Shown one piece after another: positions 42,656-51,329 of a stretch of 64,000 nt of DNA (position 1 is the stretch's first letter; each line of letters begins with the position of its first letter). The stretch lies in the NCBI RefSeq assembly GCF_030546935.1, contig NZ_JAUOPH010000004.1, positions 310,001 to 374,000 of the forward strand, in the 5' to 3' direction. The stretch is from Marinobacter sp. 2_MG-2023 (GTDB taxonomy: Bacteria; Pseudomonadota; Gammaproteobacteria; Pseudomonadales; Oleiphilaceae). The notes under the pieces were generated by a model. It was given only the letters and a program-made list of their open reading frames with translations, searched no databases and had not been told where the DNA came from. A program made the translations under genes and the position numbers.

Positions 42656-43660
42656 CTAAGCCGCAGATGGCGATACATAACTGAAGCGCTTGCGGTACTG
42701 CTCCATGGTGCAGCCCGCTATCCTTTTGAAAAGGCGCCGGAACGAACTGGCATCTTCATAACCCACACTCCAGATAATGCGAGCAGTCTGTTCACGACTG
42801 GATTCCAGCAAATGCTTGGCTCCCTCGACCCGCAGGTGTTGCAGGTAACCAATGGGCGTTTCGCCAGTGGCCTCCTTGAAGCGGCGTTTGAAAGTACGGG
42901 CGCCAAGACCAGCAACAGCAGCAACTTCATCGATGGTCACGGGGTCGGCATAATGCTCTTCAAGCCAGGTTTGTGCCTTGCGGATGGCATCATCCTGATG
43001 AGCCTTCTGGCTGTATAACGCCATATAGGGCGTCTGCTCTATTCGGCGACCGTCCAGCACCAGCATTTTACTGCAGGCAAGAGCAACCGCAGGCGAGGCA
43101 AATCTTTCCACCAGATGAACACATAAGTCCACAAACGCCGAAGCACCACCGGCACAGATGATCTGGCCGTTATCCACCAGCAACTGATCCGCATCCATGC
43201 GGATATGAGGATAACGGCTGCGGAACAGTGAGGCTGCTCGCCAGTGAGTAGTCGCCACTTGATCGTCAAGCAAACCGGCCTCCGCCAACACAAAACTGCC
43301 GGTGCAGACACTCGCAACCACCGTACCCTTTGCCACGGCGTCCCTGAGCCAGCCATGCAGCGGAATTGCCGGCGCCAGGGTTTGATCCAGACGATCTGCA
43401 CCAACGGCCGCTTCTACCGAGGACCCCATCACAATCAAATCTGCCTGAAAGTCTCTCCGCTGGATGGTCGGCGTGATCACGGCACCGCTGTAGCCGCGCA
43501 CTGGTTTGTCATCCACGGTGACGATCTGGCAGTCGAAGAGCGGAGCACTCTGCGCCCCCGATTGGTTGCTGCAGTAATTGGCTACGGAAAAGAAATCCAT
43601 TACGCCGTGCACACCAGAGGCGTGGCAGTATGGTAAAGCAACAATCGCGACGTTGAACAT
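42656..43660 (-). CDS. GlxA/FtrA-type AraC regulator with DJ-1/PfpI domain
   Basis: 334 residues. The N-terminal DJ-1/PfpI-like domain (about 1-195) has VASVCTGSFVLAEAGLLDD with the nucleophile-elbow Cys. The C-terminal AraC HTH domain (about 220-325) has VTIDEVAAVAGLGARTFKRRFKEATGETPIGYLQ and IIWSVGYEDASSFRRLFKR. It senses a small molecule through the first domain. Divergent from the hydrolase gene, which it may control through the 110-base intergenic region. Confidence 0.92.
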   Translation of the reverse strand: MFNVAIVALPYCHASGVHGVMDFFSVANYCSNQSGAQSAPLFDCQIVTVDDKPVRGYSGAVITPTIQRRDFQADLIVMGSSVEAAVGADRLDQTLAPAIPLHGWLRDAVAKGTVVASVCTGSFVLAEAGLLDDQVATTHWRAASLFRSRYPHIRMDADQLLVDNGQIICAGGASAFVDLCVHLVERFASPAVALACSKMLVLDGRRIEQTPYMALYSQKAHQDDAIRKAQTWLEEHYADPVTIDEVAAVAGLGARTFKRRFKEATGETPIGYLQHLRVEGAKHLLESSREQTARIIWSVGYEDASSFRRLFKRIAGCTMEQYRKRFSYVSPSAA

Positions 43661-43770
43661 GAACCTGGCCCTTTTCGCATTTTATATGTCAAATATGACA
43701 CTCCTGCTCATCGCCCGCAAGCCCTAACCTGAAGCTGTAAACAACCAGAGCAGGAAGAAGGACTTTCACT

Positions 43771-44673
43771 ATGAACTCACCACTGAACACCCAACCTTCG
43801 ATTACTCAACAGTCCACACCTCGCCGTGCTGGTCTTTCAGCCACCCGACTGGCTTTGCAGCTTTACGCTCGCGTGGCCCCGCAGAAAGCAGGTCAACTGG
43901 TAAATCGCATGGCATTCCGGCCATCACGCCTGCCATTGCCTATACGCTATGAATACCTGTTGGACACTGCCGACAGTTATACCCGGCTCCAACATGGTGC
44001 CCACAGCATTCCGGTGTATTCTTGGGGGAAGGGGCCCGTTATTCTGGGTGTTCATGGCTGGGCCGGCGCAGGCATCCAGTTTGGTGCCTGGGTGAATCCT
44101 TTGGTAGAAGCCGGCTATCGCGTGGTGCTGTTCGACGCAATAGCCCATGGGCGCGCCCAGGGCAGCAGTACCGACCTGTTTGAGATAGCCGAGGTCACAA
44201 CGAAGGTGGCTGACCATGTTGGCCTGGTCCACGGGATATTGGCGCATTCCATGGGCTGCATAGCGGCTGCAAGAGCAATTAAGGACGGTCTTCATTCCCA
44301 GCACTTGGTCATGCTTGCGCCCCCACTCAGCGTAGCGGCTGTGATGGACAATCTGGGGCAGCAACTTGGGTTACGCCAGGATGTTCTCGACGTCCATCTT
44401 CGGCTAATGGAAGAGCGTTTCGGGGATTCGGTTTGGGAGAAGCTGGATCTGGAGGCACTATCCCTGTCACTTAAGCAGCGTGGCATGATCGTCATTGACC
44501 ACGACGATATGTCGATTGCCCCAAATGAAAGTGAAAGAGTCTCTACCAACTGGCAAGCCGCACAGGTACTGCGCACCCGTGGCCTGGGGCATTACCGGCT
44601 GCTTTGGAGCCCACTGGTAATTGAAACCGTTCTTCAGGATCTGGGCAGGCCGGTGGTCGACACGGTTGCTTGA
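43771..44673 (+). CDS. Alpha/beta hydrolase
   Basis: 300 residues. GVHGWAGAG supplies the oxyanion loop, and GILAHSMGCIAA near residue 155 holds the nucleophile Ser in a G-x-S-like elbow (AHSMG). An Asp and a C-terminal HYR segment may complete the triad (GLGHYRLLW). Likely an esterase or lipase-like enzyme of unknown substrate. Lies between the AraC-type regulator and the monooxygenase gene. Confidence 0.85.
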   Translation: MNSPLNTQPSITQQSTPRRAGLSATRLALQLYARVAPQKAGQLVNRMAFRPSRLPLPIRYEYLLDTADSYTRLQHGAHSIPVYSWGKGPVILGVHGWAGAGIQFGAWVNPLVEAGYRVVLFDAIAHGRAQGSSTDLFEIAEVTTKVADHVGLVHGILAHSMGCIAAARAIKDGLHSQHLVMLAPPLSVAAVMDNLGQQLGLRQDVLDVHLRLMEERFGDSVWEKLDLEALSLSLKQRGMIVIDHDDMSIAPNESERVSTNWQAAQVLRTRGLGHYRLLWSPLVIETVLQDLGRPVVDTVA

Positions 44674-44697
44674 TTGAACATGACCGCTTTATCTCAT

Positions 44698-45006
44698 CTA
44701 TGACGGTTGCACCACCCATTCCGGCTCATCAAACTCACCAAGAGGCCGGATTTCACAAAAAGGCGCCGCACTGCGGATAATCTCAGCCACGTCGCTGCTG
44801 TGTTGCGCCTCCATCGCATCCCGGCTGGCTTTGCTGTCCCAGTGGGCAATCGCTATAAGCGCATCCGGATCACCGATCTTGCGGTGCAATTCGGTTCCCC
44901 TCGCGCCCGGTGCACGCTGAATCAACTTACTTGCACGCACCCAGGCATCGGCGTAGTCCTCGGCGGTATAGCCCTCTTTGATATGTACTTCGAAGATGTA
45001 TTTCAT
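44698..45006 (-). CDS. Antibiotic-biosynthesis-monooxygenase-like (ABM) protein
   Basis: 102 residues from the ATG at 45006 (GGAGG five bases upstream). MKYIFEVHIKEGYTAEDYADAWVRASKLIQRAPGA and HWDSKASRDAMEAQHSSDVAEII fit the dimeric ABM ferredoxin-like fold: small cytosolic proteins with oxygenase or heme-degrading activity in some cases. Exact role unknown. Truncated copies exist at 42480-42632 and 34672-34712. Confidence 0.8.
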   Translation of the reverse strand: MKYIFEVHIKEGYTAEDYADAWVRASKLIQRAPGARGTELHRKIGDPDALIAIAHWDSKASRDAMEAQHSSDVAEIIRSAAPFCEIRPLGEFDEPEWVVQPS

Positions 45007-45137
45007 ACCTGCCTCCACTGTCGGTAGGGGTAATCCACAAACCATGCCTTTTCAAAGGCCTCAGTACTGAAGCTACTAGCTAGCTTGTCCTCTATCAAGC
45101 AGCTACCTTGACTACGGATCAGACCACCTTATAGCAT

Positions 45138-45164
45138 TTAACATTCATTCGAAATACTTGTTAA
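45138..45164. promoter_or_regulatory. NsrR-like operator upstream of hmp
   Basis: A 27-base imperfect palindrome from TTAACA to TGTTAA with the core CATTCGAAATAC. It resembles the NsrR consensus of two 11-base inverted half-sites (AAGATGCATTT and AAATGCATCTT). It ends ten bases before the hmp start, so a bound repressor would block transcription. Confidence 0.6.
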
Positions 45165-45174
45165 AGGTGACCAC

Positions 45175-46362
45175 ATGCTCTCTGAATATACCATTGCTAC
45201 CGTTAAATCGACGGTGCCTCTACTGGCCGAAAATGGCCAAGCCATCACCAAAGAGTTTTATAGAAGGCTGTTCGCCAACAACCCCGACCTGCAGCATATA
45301 TTCAACATGGCCAATCAACGCAGCGGTGGCGGTGGTCAATCATCCGCTTTGGCAGATGCCGTTTTTGCCTACGCCAATAACATCGACCAGATTGAAGTAC
45401 TGGTTCCCGCAGTGCAGCGAATCGCCAGCAAACATGCCAGCATTGGCGTTGAGCCCAAGCACTACCCGATTGTAGGGGAAAACCTGATCGCAGCCATTCG
45501 GGATGTGTTGCAGTTGCCAGACAATCACAAAGCACTCATCGCATGGGAGGAGGCCTACAACGTGCTGGCACAGATTTTTACCGCTACTGAAGAAAGCATG
45601 TATAGCGAAAAAGAAACTCAACCAGGGGGCTGGCGCGGATTTCGCTCCTTTACCATTGAGCAAATTGTTGAGGAAACACCGGAAGTTAAATCGTTTTACT
45701 TCAAACCAACCGATGGTGGCGCTATTTGCGCCTATTCCGGCGGCCAGTATCTTGGCATCAAGCTGACCGGAACCGGTGACAGCTATGATGAGATCCGCCA
45801 GTATTCACTATCATCCTGGGGCACAGAGGATTACTACCGGATTTCGGTCAAAGCCGAAACTCACGGAGCAGCATCGCAACAACTCCATCAATGTGCGGTC
45901 GGTGATACAGTTGAACTGAGCGCGCCCAATGGGCAATTCATGCTGAACAAAAACATTCCGAAGCATGTATTTATCTCCGGTGGCGTTGGCATCACTCCGC
46001 TGTTCAGTATGTTGAAAGAAGCGCTGGCATCTGGCATCCCAGGCGACAACCTACAATTTATTGACTGCTGCCGCAGTGCCGAGCATCAGATCTTCCGCAA
46101 GGAGCTGGCAGAGCTGACAGCATCAACAGGGCTGGATCTTAGGCTTGCATTTGAGTTTGGCGAAGGTGCGGACTGGGTTGGGTACTTATCCGCTGACATT
46201 CTCAATACATGGCTGACCGACAAAACTGCCCACGTTTACTTCTGTGGCCCTATGCCCTTTATGGCCGCCCTTAAGAGCATACTTAACAGCATCGGATTCA
46301 CCGACGATCAATTGCACTACGAAGTGTTCGGGCCAACCACGGAGATCCCTTCAACCCATTGA
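45175..46362 (+). CDS. hmp: NO-inducible flavohemoprotein (nitric oxide dioxygenase)
   Basis: 395 residues, standard length. The N-terminal globin (about 1-140) begins MLSEYTIATVKSTVPLLAENG and has the proximal His region in ASIGVEPKHYPIVGENL. The FAD domain (about 150-260) has RQYSLSSW. The NAD domain (about 265-395) has SGGVGITPLFSMLKEA and FCGPMPFM. It turns NO and O2 into nitrate with NAD(P)H. An NsrR-like palindrome precedes it, so nitric oxide induction is likely. Confidence 0.96.
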   Translation: MLSEYTIATVKSTVPLLAENGQAITKEFYRRLFANNPDLQHIFNMANQRSGGGGQSSALADAVFAYANNIDQIEVLVPAVQRIASKHASIGVEPKHYPIVGENLIAAIRDVLQLPDNHKALIAWEEAYNVLAQIFTATEESMYSEKETQPGGWRGFRSFTIEQIVEETPEVKSFYFKPTDGGAICAYSGGQYLGIKLTGTGDSYDEIRQYSLSSWGTEDYYRISVKAETHGAASQQLHQCAVGDTVELSAPNGQFMLNKNIPKHVFISGGVGITPLFSMLKEALASGIPGDNLQFIDCCRSAEHQIFRKELAELTASTGLDLRLAFEFGEGADWVGYLSADILNTWLTDKTAHVYFCGPMPFMAALKSILNSIGFTDDQLHYEVFGPTTEIPSTH

Positions 46363-46420
46363 TGCCATAAAGAAACCAGGCAGGATTGTAAGATGGAATG
46401 CTTTGCTGCCTGCTCATCCC

Positions 46421-46475
46421 ACCGTACCCTTTGCCACGGCCTCCCAGAGCCAGCCATGCAGCGGAATCGCCGGGG
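46421..46475 (-). pseudogene. Fragment of the AraC-type regulator gene
   Basis: About 55 bases match 43322-43376 inside the GlxA-type gene with only a few differences and the same orientation. The rest of the gene is absent; the next gene ends at 46480. Confidence 0.75.
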
Positions 46476-46479
46476 GAAA

Positions 46480-47268
46480 TTAATTCGCCCGGACAAAGAC
46501 CCAGTTTATCCCGACGTTGTCGCAGACGATGACATCGCGATCGACGGTCTCACACATAGACAGGTTTTCTGGCAGCTCATCGTGGTAGCGGGCCTTCACG
46601 CCCAGAGTTTTTCGATCCTGTTTGAGCAGCTCGTAGGTCTGCCCCATACGCTTGGAAAAATCCACGTCACTGTTTTCAAGGGTTTGAAAGGCGTTGTGAA
46701 ACGCCGTGAAACTCATGGTGTTTGCGCCAAGGCCAATAGCCAGCATTTTGAGGATGTAACGATCATAGGCGGCCGAGAGATAAGACCGCACGGCTTCATC
46801 ATCGTTTCGTCCGCCATCAAAAGGCACTATTCCGAGACGGTTGCGAGGCTCCAGCACGCCGTCGTCCAGTGATGCAAGTGAGCGATTGCCTTCCAGCTCA
46901 TAGGTGACTTTCGGGCACTGTATAAACTCGCCCCTCAACAGGCAACCCGCCAAGCCCCGGGTAACCGACGGTTCAGAGCGGGATTCTTTCGCGGGTTCTC
47001 GCTGCGACGTGGCCAATTCAGGTTTAGACCCAGGTTCAGGGGTGGCCGAAACCTCGGGCAATGTCAGGCTCAGACGTTTGGCTGGCTGGCGCAACAACAG
47101 CGCCTGCACCTTTGGATCATTACGTTTGAAATCCACCATAGAAGGCAGGCCTGCACCTCCACCGCGCTCTACAACCTCACAGTAGAGACGTTCCAGATCC
47201 GACTGTGCTGACGCCAGACAACCTTCATCGGCGCTGGCGACCGAAATCCAGCCAGCGGCGAAAATCAT
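46480..47268 (-). CDS. Hypothetical exported protein
   Basis: 262 residues with an N-terminal hydrophobic stretch ending SVASADEG, a likely signal peptide though short of basic residues, so the start may lie a few codons upstream. It contains several cysteines (GCLASAQ, LYCEVV, GCLLRGEFIQCPKV, MCETVDRDVIVCDN) that could form disulfides. Not recognised. Its 3' end abuts the AraC gene fragment, so the C-terminus may have been altered by the rearrangement there. Confidence 0.65.
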   Translation of the reverse strand: MIFAAGWISVASADEGCLASAQSDLERLYCEVVERGGGAGLPSMVDFKRNDPKVQALLLRQPAKRLSLTLPEVSATPEPGSKPELATSQREPAKESRSEPSVTRGLAGCLLRGEFIQCPKVTYELEGNRSLASLDDGVLEPRNRLGIVPFDGGRNDDEAVRSYLSAAYDRYILKMLAIGLGANTMSFTAFHNAFQTLENSDVDFSKRMGQTYELLKQDRKTLGVKARYHDELPENLSMCETVDRDVIVCDNVGINWVFVRAN

Positions 47269-47295
47269 GAAGAGTTGTTTTAGGTAGGCGATGAC

Positions 47296-48057
47296 TCAAA
47301 CCTCAATAATTCTGTCTGCAACAAACAGCGGTGGCACGTATTCTTTCGGATAGGCACCCGGGTTGGCGAACACGCGAGTGCCTTCAACCTGCAGATCAAC
47401 AGGCTCATGAACATGGCCGTGAACCCACAGATCCATCTTCCCCATCAGCGACCGCAAATTCGAGGCGAACGCCGGTGACAATGAATCGCCCTGGTATTTT
47501 GGCGGAATGCATTCCGGCAAAGGCGCATGATGGCTGATGACCACTTGCGGTCCCGAACAGGGTTCGCTCAGCTGCGCCTCCAGCCATGCAATGGCTTCTG
47601 CGTGCAGCTTCTGGCTTTCTGCCGTGGTAAACACCTCACCCGTTGGTTGTTCGATAATGCGGAAATCAGGCATATACGCGAGCGCGCGCCGTTCCGTCTG
47701 CAACGGATCCTGGTCAGGCTGGCCGTCATACAGACTAAAATCTGTCCATAAGGTGGTGCCATGAAAGCGCACGCCGCCAATATTCACCGTATCGTTATCA
47801 AGCAGATGAATTCCCAACCGCCGGGCTTCGGCACGCATTGCCTGGCGGGCCTCGGGCATACTTGTTCCGTAGAACTCGTGGTTACCGGCAACGTAAATAA
47901 TCTCCTGCCCGACAAACCGCTCCGCTGCCCAGGCAAGACCCTCCGTTGTGCGGTGAATGTCTCCGGCAAGGATAACCACATCTGCGGCTACGTCCGGCAG
48001 CTCTCGACCTTCCCGAAAAGTCTCGATGTGTAAATCTGACAATATTCGCAAACGCAC
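47296..48057 (-). CDS. Metallophosphoesterase
   Basis: 253 residues from a GTG at 48057 with a near-perfect AAAGGAGGT seven bases upstream; a longer frame upstream overlaps the next gene and is unlikely. The calcineurin-like motifs are complete: LSDLHIE, LAGDIHR, AGNHEFYG, ISHHAP and HGHVHEP. It binds two metals and cleaves a phosphoester of unknown identity. Follows the M14 peptidase gene by 13 bases, so probably co-transcribed. Confidence 0.92.
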   Translation of the reverse strand: MRLRILSDLHIETFREGRELPDVAADVVILAGDIHRTTEGLAWAAERFVGQEIIYVAGNHEFYGTSMPEARQAMRAEARRLGIHLLDNDTVNIGGVRFHGTTLWTDFSLYDGQPDQDPLQTERRALAYMPDFRIIEQPTGEVFTTAESQKLHAEAIAWLEAQLSEPCSGPQVVISHHAPLPECIPPKYQGDSLSPAFASNLRSLMGKMDLWVHGHVHEPVDLQVEGTRVFANPGAYPKEYVPPLFVADRIIEV

Positions 48058-48070
48058 AATGTTACCTCCT

Positions 48071-48994
48071 TTATTGATGTGCCAGAGCGTAGTCGATCCC
48101 GGCGCACACCGCGGCAACCTGCGCAGCGTTGCATTGCTCGGGGGTCGCACGGGGGCTGTCGGGATAAACCTCCGTCGTCGTTCTATAGGGTGCACTGGTC
48201 ACACTGGCACACAGGCCCAGCTGCTTGAGCGGGTACTGGATAACGCCACGGGCGGCCATAGGTGAACCAAGGATCTCCCCATTGTCGTCAGCAGGGGCAA
48301 TATGAGTGACCTGCTCCACCGCCTCAATCACCTTCTGCTGAAATTCAGAATGAGGGTTTTCGCTGTCGTCGACCAGATAAAAGCCATCGGGAATCTCACC
48401 TGGCTCGAATGGCTTTCCTTCGAGAGCTGCCAGTGCGGGTCTAAACTCGCTTTCATCCGTATCGGTAGTTTCGTGCAGGTCCATATGCATCAGCACACGA
48501 TCACGAACGGGCGCAACAAGCCGCATCAGTGCCGCCGCTTCCTCTGCCGGGCTGTCATCCCGAAATGAGCGATTCGGGTCGACGGCGTTCGGGTTCCAGC
48601 GGTGGATGCGCTCGTATGCCCAGGGGCTAACACAGGGCGCAACCAGCAAGTTGACGCGCCCGGCGTAATCCTCTGCACGCTGACCGACGAACTGCAATGC
48701 GCCGTGCACACCACTGGTTTCATAGCCGTGCACTCCGCCTGTTATCAGCACGACCGGAAGATCGTCACGCCAGTCGCGGCTGCGGATCGCCATCAGCGGG
48801 TAAGTATCCGGACCATAATCCAGCCGCCCATACTCTTCCACGTCAAAGCGCGAGCGCAGGCGCTCGATCACGCTCAGCACTTCTGACTCGTAGCTGCGCT
48901 GCCGAGTCTGTCGCGAAACCCACTCGGCGCGTTCTACCTCGCCCCAGGGAATGCCAGGCGTACCGATTGGGTAGAATGCGGTAACCGTGCTCAT
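48071..48994 (-). CDS. M14-family zinc carboxypeptidase-like protein
   Basis: 307 residues. The zinc ligands appear as HGYE in GGVHGYETSGVHG (His-x-x-Glu) and in MHMDLHETTDTDE. NPNAVDPNRSF is the family motif between them. No signal peptide, so probably cytosolic. Peptidase or amidase activity on an unknown substrate. Co-directional with the phosphoesterase gene. Confidence 0.85.
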   Translation of the reverse strand: MSTVTAFYPIGTPGIPWGEVERAEWVSRQTRQRSYESEVLSVIERLRSRFDVEEYGRLDYGPDTYPLMAIRSRDWRDDLPVVLITGGVHGYETSGVHGALQFVGQRAEDYAGRVNLLVAPCVSPWAYERIHRWNPNAVDPNRSFRDDSPAEEAAALMRLVAPVRDRVLMHMDLHETTDTDESEFRPALAALEGKPFEPGEIPDGFYLVDDSENPHSEFQQKVIEAVEQVTHIAPADDNGEILGSPMAARGVIQYPLKQLGLCASVTSAPYRTTTEVYPDSPRATPEQCNAAQVAAVCAGIDYALAHQ

Positions 48995-49238
48995 CTTGAT
49001 TTTCTCCGGAATGCTTTCATATCACCTCTCTTTCCTGAGGTCGCCATCCAGACCGGCGTTCTGTATTGCCACGTACTCAGTGCCGTAATCGATAAACGAC
49101 CATCCAAATGCATCACCAAAGAACTCCTTCGTTGCCCCATGCCCATATTAGCCCTTGATCAATTTATCGACCATACTGATAAATCTCGTGCAATCCCAGC
49201 CGAACTCAGCATGAACTAACCGTGCCCTATGGCCGCCG

Positions 49239-50765
49239 ATGATCTTGGCTATTAACAAACTAGAGGTGAATCCGGTGCTGGAAGATTCAGTTTTCATAGG
49301 CAAAGGCAGTTCTGTTCAAAACCTGTTGTTACGTCGCGCCAATCGTCACGGCCTTATTGCCGGAGCAACCGGTACCGGCAAAACCGTCACCCTGCAGATT
49401 CTGGCGGAAGGCTTTTCCGCCCAGGGTGTGCCGGTATTCATGGCCGATGTGAAAGGCGACTTGTCTGGCATTTCCCAGCCAGGCACTGCCAAACCTTTTC
49501 TTGCCAAGCGCGCAGAGCAGGTTGGCCTTGAACCCTACAATTTCGCGGGATTCCCCACCGTGTTCTGGGACGTTTTTGGTAAACAAGGGCACCCAATGCG
49601 AGCGACCATTTCAGATATGGGCCCGCTTTTACTGTCTCGTCTGCTGGAACTAAACGACACTCAGGAAGGCGTTATCAACATAGCCTTCAAGCTTGCCGAT
49701 GATCACGGCATGGCCTTGCTTGATCTCAAAGACCTGCGTGCATTAATGACGTTTGTGTCCGAGCAGTCGAAGGAGCTCACTGCGTTATATGGCAACGTCA
49801 GCAAAGCATCCGTAGGCGCGATACAACGTCGCTTGTTACAACTTGAACAACAGGGCGGAGATCAATTCTTTGGCGAACCGGCCCTGGAACTCGCCGACCT
49901 GATGCGCTGTGATTCGGATGGGCGGGGGCACATTAATTTGCTGGCTGCAGACCAGTTGATCGAAAGGCCCCAGCTATACGCCACCATCCTGCTCTGGCTA
50001 TTGGCCGAGTTGTTTGAGGAACTACCCGAAGTTGGTGACCCTGAAAAACCCAGGCTCGTGTTCTTTTTTGATGAAGCTCACCTGCTATTCGAGGATGCTC
50101 CGAAAGCTTTGCTTCAAAAAGTGGAACAGGTGGTGCGATTAATTCGATCCAAGGGCGTAGGCGTCTATTTTGTTTCACAAAACCCTACCGATATCCCCGA
50201 CAAAATACTCGGCCAGCTCGGCAACCGGGTGCAACATGCCTTGAGAGCCTTTACCACTCGTGATCAAAAAGCCGTTCGCGCAGCCGCTTCAACCTTCAGA
50301 GAAAACCCCGAACTGGATACTGAAAAAGTCATAATGGAACTCGGTGTCGGCGAAGCCCTGGTCTCTACCCTCGATGCCAAAGGATCGCCCTCTATCGTTG
50401 ATCAAACGCTTATACGTCCGCCCTCTTCACGCATGGGGCCAGCTACGGCAGAAGAACGTAAACGTATTCTCAACCTCAGTGAGTTTGGCCCTCGCTACGA
50501 CCAGGTTATAGACCGCGAATCCGCTCACGAAATTCTGCAAAAACGCGCGGAGAAAGCTGCGAAAGAAGCTGAGCAAGCAGCCCTGGATAAAAGCCGGGTT
50601 TATAAACCGCCAGCCAGTAAAAGCAAAAAGCCCCCACAGCGTCGACGCTCCTCACGCCAGGGGGTCTTTGAAACCATGGCAAAAAGCATAGCGCGTACGA
50701 TGGGCCGCGAAATGACACGGGGAGTTATGCGAGGCCTGCTAGGATCCCTGTTTAAAGGGCGCTAA
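49239..50765 (+). CDS. HerA-like DUF853 ATPase (YjgR family)
   Basis: 508 residues, family length. Walker [14 protein letters not shown] lies near 42-54; [14 protein letters not shown] is Walker B near 270; [13 protein letters not shown] follows. A lysine-rich linker (about 430-475) precedes a C-terminal [26 protein letters not shown]. Cellular role is unknown; the fold is a hexameric DNA-translocase-type ATPase. Single gene. Confidence 0.9.
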   Translation: MILAINKLEVNPVLEDSVFIGKGSSVQNLLLRRANRHGLIAGATGTGKTVTLQILAEGFSAQGVPVFMADVKGDLSGISQPGTAKPFLAKRAEQVGLEPYNFAGFPTVFWDVFGKQGHPMRATISDMGPLLLSRLLELNDTQEGVINIAFKLADDHGMALLDLKDLRALMTFVSEQSKELTALYGNVSKASVGAIQRRLLQLEQQGGDQFFGEPALELADLMRCDSDGRGHINLLAADQLIERPQLYATILLWLLAELFEELPEVGDPEKPRLVFFFDEAHLLFEDAPKALLQKVEQVVRLIRSKGVGVYFVSQNPTDIPDKILGQLGNRVQHALRAFTTRDQKAVRAAASTFRENPELDTEKVIMELGVGEALVSTLDAKGSPSIVDQTLIRPPSSRMGPATAEERKRILNLSEFGPRYDQVIDRESAHEILQKRAEKAAKEAEQAALDKSRVYKPPASKSKKPPQRRRSSRQGVFETMAKSIARTMGREMTRGVMRGLLGSLFKGR

Positions 50766-50855
50766 CGAGGAGTATGCTTCGAAGGGATCACTCATAGGTT
50801 CGCCCGTTGTGCTTAAGCCAGCCTTCATCAGGGACCTTCTTATAGCGCAACAGTT

Positions 50856-51254
50856 TTATCTCCCTGGCAGGGCAACCTCAACGGTCTTACCTCCATAGCC
50901 GAAACGTTGATCACGGCCTTGAATGACCACCGTTGCAACGGACTTTGGAACCTTGACCGCATGGAGGCTTCTGGTGAAGGGCTGTTCGGCGGCGTGATCG
51001 TGTAGAAGTATTCGTTCGCCGTAGAGCGTGCCATCTTTTCCCATCACCCGAAATGCATCTGCATAACGTTGTGGCGTGTCGTAGGGTGAGGAAAGAGTAA
51101 CGTCGAAATTGAAGCTGTCATCGCCGGTGGCGCGCACCTCGGCTGAAATGACATCGGGGTACCTCTGTTGAGATGCATTTTCTGCTAATACATCGCCCGC
51201 CAAGGTAATGATTCCGATCGCAAGAATCGTGAAAATTCGAAGGTGCGACAGCAT
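50856..51254 (-). CDS. Hypothetical periplasmic protein
   Basis: 132 residues with a signal peptide (about 1-24, ending VLAENA). The mature part is beta-rich (DDSFNFDVTLSSPYDTPQRYADAFRV, KVPKSVATVVIQGRDQRFGYGGKTVEVALP). No cysteines. Not assigned to a known function. It ends close to the HerA-like gene, convergent with it. Confidence 0.7.
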   Translation of the reverse strand: MLSHLRIFTILAIGIITLAGDVLAENASQQRYPDVISAEVRATGDDSFNFDVTLSSPYDTPQRYADAFRVMGKDGTLYGERILLHDHAAEQPFTRSLHAVKVPKSVATVVIQGRDQRFGYGGKTVEVALPGR

Positions 51255-51329
51255 AGCGGATTACTCCTTCGTTGACTGAACTGTATTGAGATAAGCCGAA
51301 AACACAAAGTGTTTCTCGTCCCGCCCATT

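Noticed and set aside
42422-43018. Plus-strand frame of 198 codons over the monooxygenase fragment and AraC gene end
   Set aside because: It crosses a pseudogene fragment and the antisense of a certain gene, with no start signal.
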